Shown: in pieces, positions 23,101 through 32,657 of the stretch
Numbering within the stretch: position 1 is the first letter of the stretch
Layout: the number at the start of each line of letters is the position of its first letter
Assembly (NCBI RefSeq): GCF_011397635.1
Contig: NC_064769.1
Span: 19,485,207 to 19,549,206, forward strand
Source of the DNA: Epinephelus fuscoguttatus
Taxonomy: Eukaryota; Chordata; Actinopteri; Perciformes; Serranidae
Reading direction: 5' to 3'
DNA length: 64,000 nt
Made by a program: the position numbers and the translations under genes
The notes under the pieces: model-generated
Database searches by the model: none
What the model was told of the DNA's origin: nothing
The model's input: the letters and a program-made list of their open reading frames with translations, nothing else

Positions 23101-26100
23101 TGCTGGAGGAATGTTCCACTGGTCGGTGTCCTGAATAGTCCCCATGAACGAGCCGTGTCCAGTCTGTTTACATCCCTCATCTCCACCCAAACTGACCCTC
23201 CTTCTCCTCCTCTTCCTCACCAGAGGCTTCAGCGTGAACACGGCAGGGCGGTCACATGTCTTCAAGCCTGTGTCGGTTCAGGCCATGTGGTGAGTGTATC
23301 CTTCGTGTTTACCTGGGATTACTGTTGTGTGTTTGTGGTGTGAAGGTACAGAATGGTGAATGATCAGATTAGCCTGGTTAGCTCAATTATGGGATCAAGA
23401 AGCAGCACCACGAAAAGGTAATAAATAACTGTTAGACATCATCCAAGTTTGTACTCTTTGCCCAGTGTGATGCTTAAGAAACGTACGTATGTAAAAAATA
23501 CCACCAATTATGTGTCATTCCAGTCATGTCCATATGAAAAATACACAAGAAGTTCAATGATATGTCAAATGCGTGGAAGTACACTTTCTGTCATCCCTGT
23601 AAACACATTACACAGCACTACTAGCTGCAATGTACAGTGTTAACCCAATTTTTTAAATGTAAATAAAACAAACCAAATCAATTCTGCCACACACTGTCAC
23701 GTCATCCATCTCAGCTTTCAAGATCTCACTCTCCTGATTGATCTGAGCTTGGATTTTCTGCGAATGTGTGTCCATATTGTGTCGCGAGATGAGCCTCCTG
23801 CAGCCAAAACGCTGTCGAAACTTTCTTATAATTGCTAGTGCAGCCTCTGTAATAGAGGCAGAAACGAGGCGCGGAGAAAACAGAAGACCTAAACACCACC
23901 CCAGTCACAGAGATGCCGATTCACTCTTACTACAGAATTACAGAATGGCAGATTCACACAGGGTCGAGATCACAGACGACCTCCGCAATTATTACAAATA
24001 CTAGTCCTGTGCAAATGGGGGTTTAGACGTAAACATGATTTCTTTGTTGCTGGAATTTGGGACTTCTTGAATATGTAAATGTGTTAGACTAGCTATGGCT
24101 CATTGGATAGGTTTCATTTGTTTGTCAGCAGGTCCATAATTTAGTTTTATAAATATTAAGGCTTCAAAAGTCATTAAATAGTTGGGGCGTCGGTGGCTTG
24201 GTGGTAGAGCAGGCGCCCCATATACAAGGCTGTTGCCGCAGCGGCCCGGGTTCAAATCCAGCCTGTGGCCCTTTGCTGCATGTCACTCCCTCTCTCTCTC
24301 CCCCCTTCACACTTGTCTGTCCTATCAATTAAAGGCTTAAAAATGCCCAAAAAATATCTTTAAAAAAATAAAAAATAAAATAAAAAGATAAAGTCATTAA
24401 ATAGTCTAAAATTTGAATTTAAGATGTCTTAATTGCCACAAACATTTTAACTAATTTCTTTTATCCATCTTTTAATAACTACTTGTCAAAATGAGTCAAG
24501 TTCTACTGCATGAAAGTCACATTTCTGATGTCACTAATCTTTTAGCCTAGCACTGAAACTAATAGTGTCTTTTTACTCACACTTACCTGTTGGTGAAATG
24601 TAGATTAACCTGACTCACTCTAATAGTATTAAAAAAAACAAAAAAACAACATCTGCACAGGACCACATGTATAGTACTTACCTTTATACTTAACTTAAAT
24701 GCTTGAATAAGAAAATAGATGATTTGCCAAAAAAATCAGTCTTAAAATTGGTTAAGAAATCATCCTAAAATTGCCTTAAAAACATGAATGTTAGTGACTA
24801 AAACCTGTAGACACCTTAAATAGTGCCTTGTCATTGTGTGGGTGCTCTTTATCCCATACACACACAGCATCAGGGAAAAGTACCATTATCTATAGACTTT
24901 TCAACCTCACACATCTACCAAATTAAAATTATTGATAATTACTGGTTTTACTTGGAGAGAGCACTGTTGGAAGAGTATAATTAGATTCTTTATTACACCA
25001 TAAATTAAGTGCACATATCTGTCTATAGCACGGCCATGTTGGAGAAGATGTGGGGCAATAAATGTGGATCATACACATGCGTTGGCTCTGCGCTGAAATT
25101 GTACAGTTAAGGGTTAATGATCATATGGTTATAGTTAAAAATTTGGGCGGTGATATACCTGTATGGTATTGTGCTTAAGCAGTATGACAGGGTTTTTTTT
25201 GTTTTCTTTTCTTTTTCTCTTCCTTTATATAATATTTTGTAAAAACAATAAAAAAAATCAAGCGTTAGAAAAGAAAATTACTGGCTTTGGTAAAATAACA
25301 AACAAGTACTGGGCATTTGATAATCATTTTTCACTATGGTCACCACTGTGATTTCTCTCCTGAGCTGCTCTCTGCCACTGTTTATTCAAAGATTTCAAGA
25401 CCTCCTCATGCCACCTGCTGGTCACTTGTCAGAATGACCAATATACCTATAAGTCTGCAAGGGTTTTATTTGCCCTGATTTTTGATGGTAAAGCATTTTC
25501 TCTGTGTCTCTGCAGGTCTGCTCTGCAGGTCCTCCACAAGGCATGCGAGGTGTCGCGCCGCTTCAACTACTTCCAAGGTGGCATCGCTCTCACGTGGATG
25601 GCCTTCTATGAGAGCTGCATCACCTCAGAGCAAAGCTGCATCAATGAGTGGAACGCTATGACCGACCTGGAGTCCACCCGGCCTGACTCGCCCACCATGT
25701 TCGTCGACCGGTGAGACCCAGCAGCCTGCTTCATGTAACATAACTGTTGTAATTATGATAAAATTCACACTCTGGTGTAATTACCCTGTACCCTGGAGGG
25801 GGATTCCAAACAGTATCTGTCATGTGGCCAAACATACCAATTGTTGCTGCTTTCTAACATGCCTGTCGTGTGTATGTCGTTAGTCATAGCATAGATTGCA
25901 AAGCTTTGGACACCAGCTGTTGTCCCTTTGTTTTCAGCTGTGGGAACATGTTTCACTGTTATGCTAATTTCCATTCAGACAGCAGCACTGATGTGTTGAC
26001 TCATTATGTGCAGGCCGACTGAGCGAGAGAGAACAGAGTGCCTCATTAAAGCCAAGCTACGCACCATCATGACATTTCAAGACCTGGAGAACATCACCTC

Positions 26101-29100
26101 AAAGGAGGTATGTGCCAGATCAACACCTCAGTGAGCAATGTGTGTGATTGGTCCAGATCACTTTATAATGCTGTACTTAGAGGTTTGAGAAAACGATACA
26201 TCAGATTATTGTTGGAATACACTGTGAAACTTTGTGTAGTACATAAAACCAGAGAGGAGAGCTTTGTTCTGCAGTAAAGATCCAGTGTGTTTTAGTGCTT
26301 CTCTGTGTATAGCTGTTGTTTTAGGAGTGTAAAGTGTTGCATGTTCAATCCTCATCCTCAGATCCGTAACGAGCTGGAGCAGCATATGAGCTGTAACCTC
26401 AAAGAGTACAAAGAGTTTATCGACAACGAGATGCTTCTGATCCTGGGTCAGATGGACAAGCCCACACTTATCTTTGATCATGTGTACTTGGTGAGAATGG
26501 GTTATTCATCTTTTTTTATGCTACCTTTACCTGTTTTCATATTTCAGCATTATTTTCTTAACTTCTCCTCCACACTGAGACCCCCACACTGTCACACTGT
26601 TGTACTTACCTCAGTAACATACAGTTATGCTAAGCAGGAGTTGTCAGTTGTCGTTTATAGACACAACATTCAAACAGGAACATTACGTTTGTTATAATGG
26701 AAAAGCTGAATCTTTAGCAACCTAACTAAGCTATCCGGCGGCACCTACCTGTCCAACTGAAAACAGACCAACTCTGCGTCACTCTTCATCCTTTCCTTCA
26801 GAGCTCTCCAGCAAAAGTGAAAGACAACCACAGATTCACTCTCGAATTGGAACAAGCTTCGTCTGCTTGGCATTTCAACTCGCTATATTTGCATTTTTAC
26901 TGCGCTGTGCGCACAGTTTTCATAGCTTCCTTTTGGATTTGTGGTGCTTACGTTCTGGCACCTGGTCCTCACTTTTTTTTTAACTTCGGCATTTTATACA
27001 AGCAATACAGTTTTTACATAACTTATATAGTGCATAGTACTTTGATCATTGTACACAGTTTTCAGCCCCTTTAACATCTATCCAGGTTTAAGATGAGTTC
27101 CCATATTCTTTAAAATCCAGATGTTGTACGTTGGAGGTTCAGGATTCAACCATCTTATTGTGATACATTTAATTGCAGCCCTGAAGAGGATTTATAATAG
27201 GTACATTTTGGCCCTCCCCTCAAACCCTTCAGGGATTGCTCTAAGGAGAATCCTGGTCCTCACCTTTTTATTAGGTGTTGACCTCACCTGTGCGCAGTTA
27301 GGGGAGCTTTGCGCACAGAAACGTCCCGAACACAGCAAAATAAGAAGACAATACAAGCAGAGGGCAGATAAATCCAGCGACACACTTCTAGATGGCCATA
27401 AGTGATGAGAGGGATTAACTTAACCATAATATTCAGCTATTATTCTGATAAGTTTCTGTCTTTTTGCCTCCGTAGGGCTCTGAGTGGAACGCCTCCAACC
27501 TGGAAGAACTACGTGACTGCGGGTGAGCTGAAAGTTTACCTCTAACAAACAGTGTTATCCTTATTTAATGCGAAATGTTTATTCTTATACAGGATTGAAT
27601 AAAGGCTATACATGTATATTTTTTACCTGAAAGTTGCTACTATCTTTAAGCCAATGTGTCTCTGTATGATTTTCAAGTATTATATAGTCAGTGAAGCAGT
27701 GTTCATAGATGTTTAGTCTGATTGTTGTCAACGTGTTCTGGTTGCAGAGTGGGCTACATCCTCAATGTTACCAGAGAGATTGACAACTTCTTCCCAGGGA
27801 TGTTCTCTTATCACAATGTCCGCGTGTACGACGAGGATGCCACCGACCTGCTGGCCCACTGGAACGACACCTACAACTTTATAGTCAAAGCCAAGTAAGG
27901 GCAGAAAGGGGAGGGGGTTGTAGGATGCATGTTTTGATAGAAAAATTATACAGATCATAAACTGTAACACTAGACTGTTACCCAAGAAACAACAGTCAAC
28001 AGCACTGTGCCCCCACAGCACTTTGTTATTAACAGACGTGATCTTTAGTCATCGTTTCGAAGTCGTCACAGTTTGACTGACTCACATCATGTATTCTCCC
28101 CGAGTGTTGGAGCTGTGATTACACAGGACGACACATTTTTTCTCGAATGCCTGACACAGCTGTGAGTAAGAGAGAGAGAGAGAAGTGAAATGGCGCAATC
28201 AGTCTGGTTGCTATGCAACTGTCTAAGCATGTTAACCTGAGGTTTAAAAAAAAAAAAAAAAAAAAAAAAAGGATGTTTGTAAAAATAAAAATGGTGAGGC
28301 TGGAGTTGAGACATGTGGAGTGCTCACTGCAGAATTCTGAAAAACACCAATCCAAAAAAACAAGATGATAAAAAAATATTTTAATCACTGTGAATGTATG
28401 TGATGTAAATGAAGTGTTTCCTGTCCAATAGGAAGAACAATTCCAAGTGCCTGGTGCACTGTAAGATGGGGGTGAGCCGGTCTGCCTCTACAGTAATTGC
28501 CTATGCAATGAAGGAATACGGCTGGTCCCTGGAGAAAGCCTACAACTTCGTCAAGCAGAAACGGAGTATAGCTCAGCCGAACGCTGGTTTCATGAGACAG
28601 CTGGCAGAGTACGAGGGAATCCTGGACGCAAGGTAAGCAGGTCTACGGTTTCACTCAGGTTTGCACTTTCCTCAGCTACCTGCATCTGGGAATATTTCTT
28701 TCCACTGTAGTGCAGCAATGAGGTTTCATCTATCCATTACACACCATCTGCTGGCATCAGTGGTGCTTTCTGAAGCTTTCTGAGTCACTTATTTTCTTCA
28801 TATACGAGCTAAAGTATGATTTGCTTTCACAGTAAACAGCGCCACAACAAGCTATGGAGGCCTGGAACAGATGAGGAGGGATCAGAGGATTTGCAAGCCT
28901 CTGGTCACTGCACTGGTGGGGAGGAGACACCAGTGCTCAGAGGGGAAGAAGCCTGGGGAGGCTGCGGAGCCTCTCCCTGCAGGGGTATGGGTCTAGAGAT
29001 GGAGCCTCTTGATTCTCTCAACTATAACTATTACTTCAGACGTTTGTCAGACTCTGCACTAGACAGTGAGCCCTCCACCCCGGTGCGGGGTCCCCCTCTG

Positions 29101-30270
29101 CTCGGTATGGAAAGAGTTTTCATTGAGATTGAAGACGTAGAGAGGGATGCCCTGTTGGAGGATGAGGGTTTCCCCATGGCCCATTTAGCCCTGCCTGGCG
29201 AGGGCACGGCAGCTCAGACGTGTGGGCGCCTCGACCCCCTGGAGGATATGAGGCTGAGGCTCGAGATCAGCACTTTGGAGGAAGAGGATGAGGAAGAGGC
29301 CAAGAAAGAGGAGGCTGAGATGGCGGCCTTGGCTCAAACGCCTGGAAATTCGGATGGGAAGAGGGCAGGGGATGAGGCCGAGAGGACGGAGGAAAGTCGG
29401 TTGGGCCTGGCCAACCTGAATACCAACAACAGCAACCGCCTGGCCGCCAAGCGCAGCTGCCCTGCAGCTTTTGACGTGAGTTAAGAAAATATAACTTTTA
29501 ACTGTGGTAAAGTCATGTTTTGTGTTTAGCAATCTTGTTTTAAACCGCTTTCTTTTTTAAGCATTTTGAATATTGTGCATCCCACTGCCACTGACTATAT
29601 ACTGTGTTTGTGTTGCTCCGTTTAGGACAGTGCTAGCACAGGAAACCCTTTAAAAGTGAAGCCCTCCTATCAGTCCTGTAAAGACTGCCTGCGTCTACCA
29701 CAAGGGCGGCGCTGTGACCGTCCAGCAGGAGGCCGTTCTCATCGCCTTAACCCCTCCCGTCACTGCACTGTCCCCACTATATGCATAGATCCGCCCGGGA
29801 CCAATTTTGCCTCCACCCCAATTCTGCAGTCCCTCCAAACCCCTGCAGTTGTCCCACCTAACTTGGTCCAGCCCTGTAGTCATCTGTACCGCTGTGCCAC
29901 CTGCACCCCCGGTGTCCCACCTGTCCCGCAAACCAACCTCCAGAAACTTATCTCACCCATGAGCTGTGAGGAGACGCCTCCTGACCGCAGCTCGGTGGAG
30001 ACAGAGGACATGGATGAACCACAGGGGGACGGCGTGGGAGGAGAAATAACGAGGGAGGATGCAGGGCGCATCAGTGCGACTTCGGCTGAAGGTTTAGAAT
30101 TACAACCTGATGGTGCAGTGGAGCTCCAGCAGCAGGCACTGGCCCAGCTGCAAATGCCAGGACTGGGTATAGAATTTGGCCTGGAGCTGATGCGACAGAG
30201 GGCAGAGCAGCTGGAGAAGCTGCCAAGCTTGGCCATGGAGGGCCAGCTCCCAGTGGGGCCCCTGCCTTAA
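10629..30270 (+). CDS. ssh1: slingshot homolog 1, cofilin phosphatase
   Basis: Dual-specificity phosphatase that dephosphorylates and so reactivates ADF/cofilin on actin filaments. Coding exons: 10629-10709, 13889-13926, 19604-19704, 22297-22361, 22569-22690, 22777-22845, 23224-23289, 25516-25710, 26014-26107, 26362-26490, 27476-27522, 27748-27894, 28432-28632, 28833-29475, 29626-30270. The frame is kept throughout, giving 880 aa. The N-terminus MALVTLQRSPTPSAASS is the SSH1 type. An SSH N-terminal domain (about 35-255) is followed by a DEK-C-like region (about 256-310) and the phosphatase domain (about 310-450). The active-site loop HCKMGVSR is at 394-401 with Cys395; human SSH1 uses Cys393. 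The probable general acid is Asp364. The actin-linked HNKLWR segment follows the domain. The tail matches human SSH1 through KVKPSYQSCKDC, but ends about 170 residues early. Long introns carry nested transposons. Confidence 0.95.
11530..11845. mobile_element. hAT-like element nested in copy A, 8-bp TSD
   Basis: Starts TCAGTGGCATCC and ends GGGAACCACTG, so the termini form imperfect inverted repeats around CAGTGG/CCACTG. It is flanked by the 8-bp duplication GCTCTAGA (11522-11529 and 11846-11853), as expected for hAT. The paralogous copy B near 46790 reads CACTGGCTCTAGATA with no insert, which shows the pre-insertion site. It has no transposase. Confidence 0.75.
12060..12850 (-). pseudogene. 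LINE-1-type ORF2 C-terminal fragment, antisense, decayed
   Basis: On the minus strand several broken frames read like the C-terminus of a fish L1/Tx1 reverse-transcriptase ORF2. 12516-12782 gives SRSLMEFGWNYLVQFFLN. After a frameshift, 12480-12530 gives a segment related to 'FWECPKIEPYW', and further on comes 'KDKYLLKIL'. A T-rich stretch at 12068-12095 would be the poly(A) tail of a minus-strand insertion. It is 5'-truncated and frameshifted, so not active. Family placement is from remembered motif style. Confidence 0.55.
14258..14991. mobile_element. foldback element with long inverted arms
   Basis: The ends are GGGACAGTTCA (14258-14268) and its inverted copy TGAACTGTCCC (14981-14991). The whole left third (to about 14525) is repeated in inverted orientation in the right part (about 14660-14991) with roughly 80-90% identity by eye, including matching segments such as CTCTACGGCCA. 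Only a short unpaired middle remains. It is non-coding and resembles a widespread fish foldback/MITE family. It lies in ssh1 intron 2. Confidence 0.75.
16280..16741 (+). other. ssh1: candidate alternative first exon of ssh1
   Basis: A purine-rich stretch leads to an ATG at 16644 followed by 32 codons plus two bases (MHLVVKPSHKPM...RREICR), then a strong donor GTAAGT at 16742. The 98 coding bases end in phase 2, exactly what ssh1 exon 3 (19604) needs; joining gives ...CR-I-LSESFFMVKG. This would replace exons 1-2 with a different N-terminus. Donor and phase are seen directly; use as an exon is inference. Chance phase agreement is one in three. Confidence 0.45.
17110..17149. repeat. (TG)n microsatellite
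   Basis: About 20 TG dinucleotides with one interruption, in ssh1 intron 2. A shorter interrupted TG tract lies at about 16105-16135. Confidence 0.9.
17735..18015 (+). repeat. interspersed repeat ending in (GAATGAAT)
   Basis: Contains phrases such as CCAAAGACATGCAGGTTAAT, 'gtgaatggttgtctgtctc' and 'gctaggataggttccagcc', and ends in a GAATGAAT-like tail. The same sequence occurs in reverse orientation at about 35755-36060, as a shorter piece at 42360-42470, and as decayed pieces at 42890-43150. A simple-repeat 3' tail without inverted termini suggests a retroposon. Confidence 0.65.
18020..19600. other. remainder of ssh1 intron 2
   Basis: Besides the palindrome array, this holds non-coding AT-rich DNA. 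A segment at about 18845-18925 ('aatcctttattaatgcgtag', then 'cttcatcagggtg') looks like a fragment of an interspersed fish repeat. No exon is recognised. Confidence 0.35.
18103..18244. repeat. tandem perfect palindromes (duplicated hairpin)
   Basis: A 21-bp arm at 18103-18123, a 7-base loop, and the exact reverse complement of the arm at 18131-18151 form one hairpin. The whole 49-base hairpin is repeated exactly 58 bases later (18161-18209). A third arm (18217-18237) is then followed by the complement of the loop (TGAGAGG) instead of the loop itself. All five arms are identical or exactly complementary. This arrangement is not a known transposon terminus and looks like repeated template switching or inverted duplication of a single-copy segment. 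Confidence 0.9.
21114..21326 (-). pseudogene. Myb/SANT-like DNA-binding fragment from a DNA transposon
   Basis: A 70-codon minus-strand frame begins MWSEGETHLLLNILKDLDN and includes LFKKVAEGMKEGG. The W-S-x-x-E-T...LL...I pattern followed by 'vAe.m.e.G' is the Myb/SANT-like (trihelix) domain found in Harbinger-associated Myb-like proteins and their domesticated relatives. It breaks after about 50 residues into unrelated sequence and has no partner transposase here, so it is a transposon remnant. It lies in ssh1 intron 3. Assignment rests on motif memory. Confidence 0.5.
21573..22142. mobile_element. Harbinger-like TIR element with TAA target duplication
   Basis: Left end AGGGCTTTGCACACTGAG (21573-21590). 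The right end, read on the opposite strand, is AGACCTTTGCACACTGAG (ending 22142), with two mismatches in 18. TAA flanks both sides (21570-21572 and 22143-22145). It is 570 bp. It lies inside a larger repeat whose outer parts share inverted 'gaatattccac' sequence (about 21037 and 22210), so this is a nested insertion. Confidence 0.65.
24130..24820. repeat. hAT-like repeat interrupted by a SINE
   Basis: The sequence on both sides of the SINE at 24183-24389 matches, in the same order, the element at 35219-35633: 'tcttaatt(g/a)ccacaaac', 'catcttttaat', 'gcatgaaagt', 'aaatgtagat(t/a)aacct', and the right end 'acctgtagacacc'. It is an older, longer or more decayed copy of that family. It lies in ssh1 intron 7. 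Confidence 0.6.
24183..24389 (+). mobile_element. tRNA-derived SINE with 16-bp TSD
   Basis: The 5' part is tRNA-like, with an A box at about 24192-24212 (GGCTTGGTGGTAGAGC) and a B box GGGTTCAAATCC at about 24248-24259. An unrelated body (TGTGGCCCTTTGCTGCATG) and an A-rich tail follow. It is flanked by the 16-bp duplication AAAGTCATTAAATAGT (24167-24182 and 24390-24405). It is not a functional tRNA gene, since the cloverleaf 3' half is missing. A related copy lies at 56526-56711. Confidence 0.85.
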
Positions 30271-31647
30271 CATATACATGGATGAGATGCCTCCAGCAGG
30301 TACACTATGATGGCTGTGGGTCTGTAGATGACTGCCGCTGTGGTGTCATACCAGAAACGAAGCTCTGCTCTGACCTGTACTGTTATGTCCTGGCCTCATA
30401 GCTGCACTGTCACAAGCTGCAACAGCCCTCTCTGTACTTCCAGAGAGTCTCCTGTCATTATCTACTGGCATTAAGACCAAGATGAGGCTGCTTGTTTTGA
30501 CCATACGCTAAAGGCTTGGACGCTTTTGGCCACTTAAGGACTTGAGACTTTCCTATGTCCTTCCACTTCTCCCTTAAACCTGACTGAGGCCGATCTGGTC
30601 TCTTCTGAGCCTGTCAGCCCTACACCACATACAGGATCATCTCACTTCCCCACAGCCCAGTGGAGATGAGCATTATGCTGCCATTTTACCCTCAACAGAC
30701 AGGTTTGGCATATTCCCAAGATAGGAGACAGTGGTGGTTTGTAAGATCTGGTTGTTCCTTTTTAACTACTGAGAACGCTATAGCTAGCACTTTGATGTTG
30801 ATGGAAAGAGAAATACCTGAAGTAACATGCTTCTGTCAGTGTACTGTATGTTTTTCAATCCTAACTCATCAACAGTATTCATGAAGGAGCTCAATGAATG
30901 TTTGCAGTTGAGCCATTTTGATTGCATCCAGCATCTCCTCATGTTACCGCTGATAGCTGAGTCCTCTCTAACCGTCACTTATGTTTTCCCTGCTGCAGCT
31001 GCTTCCACACCACGGAAGGGCATTTCATGTGGAAGCATAATCATTTTTAAAAAGGATGTGAGCCTTTTTATGCCTCTTTGTAAAGCGTCGTACCTCGGAC
31101 CACAAGCATCTCGAACTGTTTTGGTCAAAGACTCTTCTGTTGTCTCTGCTCAGTGGCTGGTTCACCCTGACCTCCTCCATTAAAGTTACTGTAATCACGT
31201 ACTTAAAGCACTCATTTAAGCCCCATGCATGACTTTGCAGTATTACAGAACATATCAACATGCTTAGGAAGAAAACATATTTAATTCGTGTTTTTTAAAT
31301 ACTAAAAAAACAAAGTTTTGACATTCAAATGTGTCATTCTTCAGTTTAAGTGAGCAGCATTCATTCATTCATCAGATGGATGATAAATTGGTTGAATTGG
31401 ACCTAACCTCTCGTCTTATGCCTGAAAGAATGACAAAAAAGACCGAAGAAATATTTTAAGTTGTTGGAATTCATTTATTTAAATGTCAGGAAACATTCAG
31501 AAGCTCAAATGTAATTTTGTTTTCCCCACCTGATCTGATCACTTTCTGATGTAACCAAAGCCATATCTTGTTGCCAGGTCCAGTGAATCACCGTCATGAT
31601 TTAAAGTCTTCTCTTACTTTTTTACCCAGTCTGCATCTCATTGGTCA

Positions 31648-32657
31648 TTAAAGGGATAGTTCTTTTTTTTTTTTTTTTTTTTTTCAGTCCGAGAAGTTCA
31701 AGTATCTTGGGGTCTTCTTCATGAGCAAGGGTAGAATGGAGTGTGAGATGGTTCGGCAGCTTGGTGCAGAGTCTGCAGTGATGTGGGTGCTGGGCTGGAC
31801 CGTTGTGGTGAAGAGGGAGCTGAGCTGAAAGGCGAAGCTTTCGATTTACTGGTCCATCTATGTCCCAGCTCTCACCTATGGTCATGAGTTCTGGGTAGTG
31901 ATCGAAAGAATCAGATCGCAGATACAAGCGGCCGAAATGAGTTCCTTTCGTGGGGTGGCTGGGTTGAGCCCTAGAGATAGGGTAAGGTGTTCAGATATCC
32001 AGAGGGAGCTCGGAGCAGAGCCGCTGCACCTTTGCGCCGAAAGGGGTCAGTTGAGGTGGTTCGGGCATCTGATTAAGATGCCTCCTGGGCGCAGGTAGGA
32101 GGCCCCAGGGTAGACCCAGAACCTCCTCCCCAGGAGGAGCTGGAAAGAGTTGCTAGGGAGAGGGACGTCTGGAGTGCTTTGCTTAGCCTGCTGCACCCAT
32201 GACCCAGCCTTGCATAAGTAGATGAAAATGGATGGATGGATGAGATACTTATTAATAGTAAGTGTGTTACATACAGTAGATAGCGGTCAGTGCACTCCCT
32301 GTCTGCAGAAACCAACAGAGCTTGCACCCTAGAAACTCAGCTAAGCATTGCTCTGGATTAGGGTTAAATGCAAAACTTTTAGCAACCTAAAAAATCGATA
32401 TCACTCTAAGTGGACATTATATATACAGTATTTTCACTGCTTTACTTTGCCTTTTCTATTGGCGCTACATTTTCTCAACCGTATAACTCTGCATTCCTAC
32501 ATGAAAACGCCCAACTGTGCCCTGCACTGTGTTAGCAGAGCATAGCTTCTGGGGTGCTAGTCCTGTCTATTTCTGCAAACAGGGAGCACATTGACCACTA
32601 CTGTATGTAATAAACTAACAATAGTCCCACTTCAAAAATCCCAGACTATCCCTTTAA
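31648..32657. mobile_element. TTAA-ended TIR element carrying a LINE insertion
   Basis: TTAAAGGGATAGT at 31648-31660 is mirrored exactly by ACTATCCCTTTAA at 32645-32657, giving 13-bp perfect inverted termini beginning with TTAA. Just after the left terminus comes a T-run and then a LINE 3' fragment (31680-32245), so the element was split by a later retroposition. The remaining interior is non-coding. Confidence 0.65.
31680..32245 (+). mobile_element. 5'-truncated LINE 3' end (copy 1)
   Basis: Broken plus-strand frames encode the C-terminal end of a non-LTR retrotransposon polyprotein: IERIRSQIQAAEMSSFRGVAG, then LSPRDRVRCSDIQREL and LRWFGHLIKMPPGRR. The element ends in a GGATGGATGGAT tail. 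Stop codons and a deletion after MPPGRR make it inactive. A second copy sits at 50185-50625. The exact LINE clade is left open. Confidence 0.75.

Noticed and set aside
24183-24389. tRNA gene
   Set aside because: A and B boxes are present, but there is no complete cloverleaf or acceptor stem. The unrelated body, A-rich tail and 16-bp target duplication show it is a SINE.
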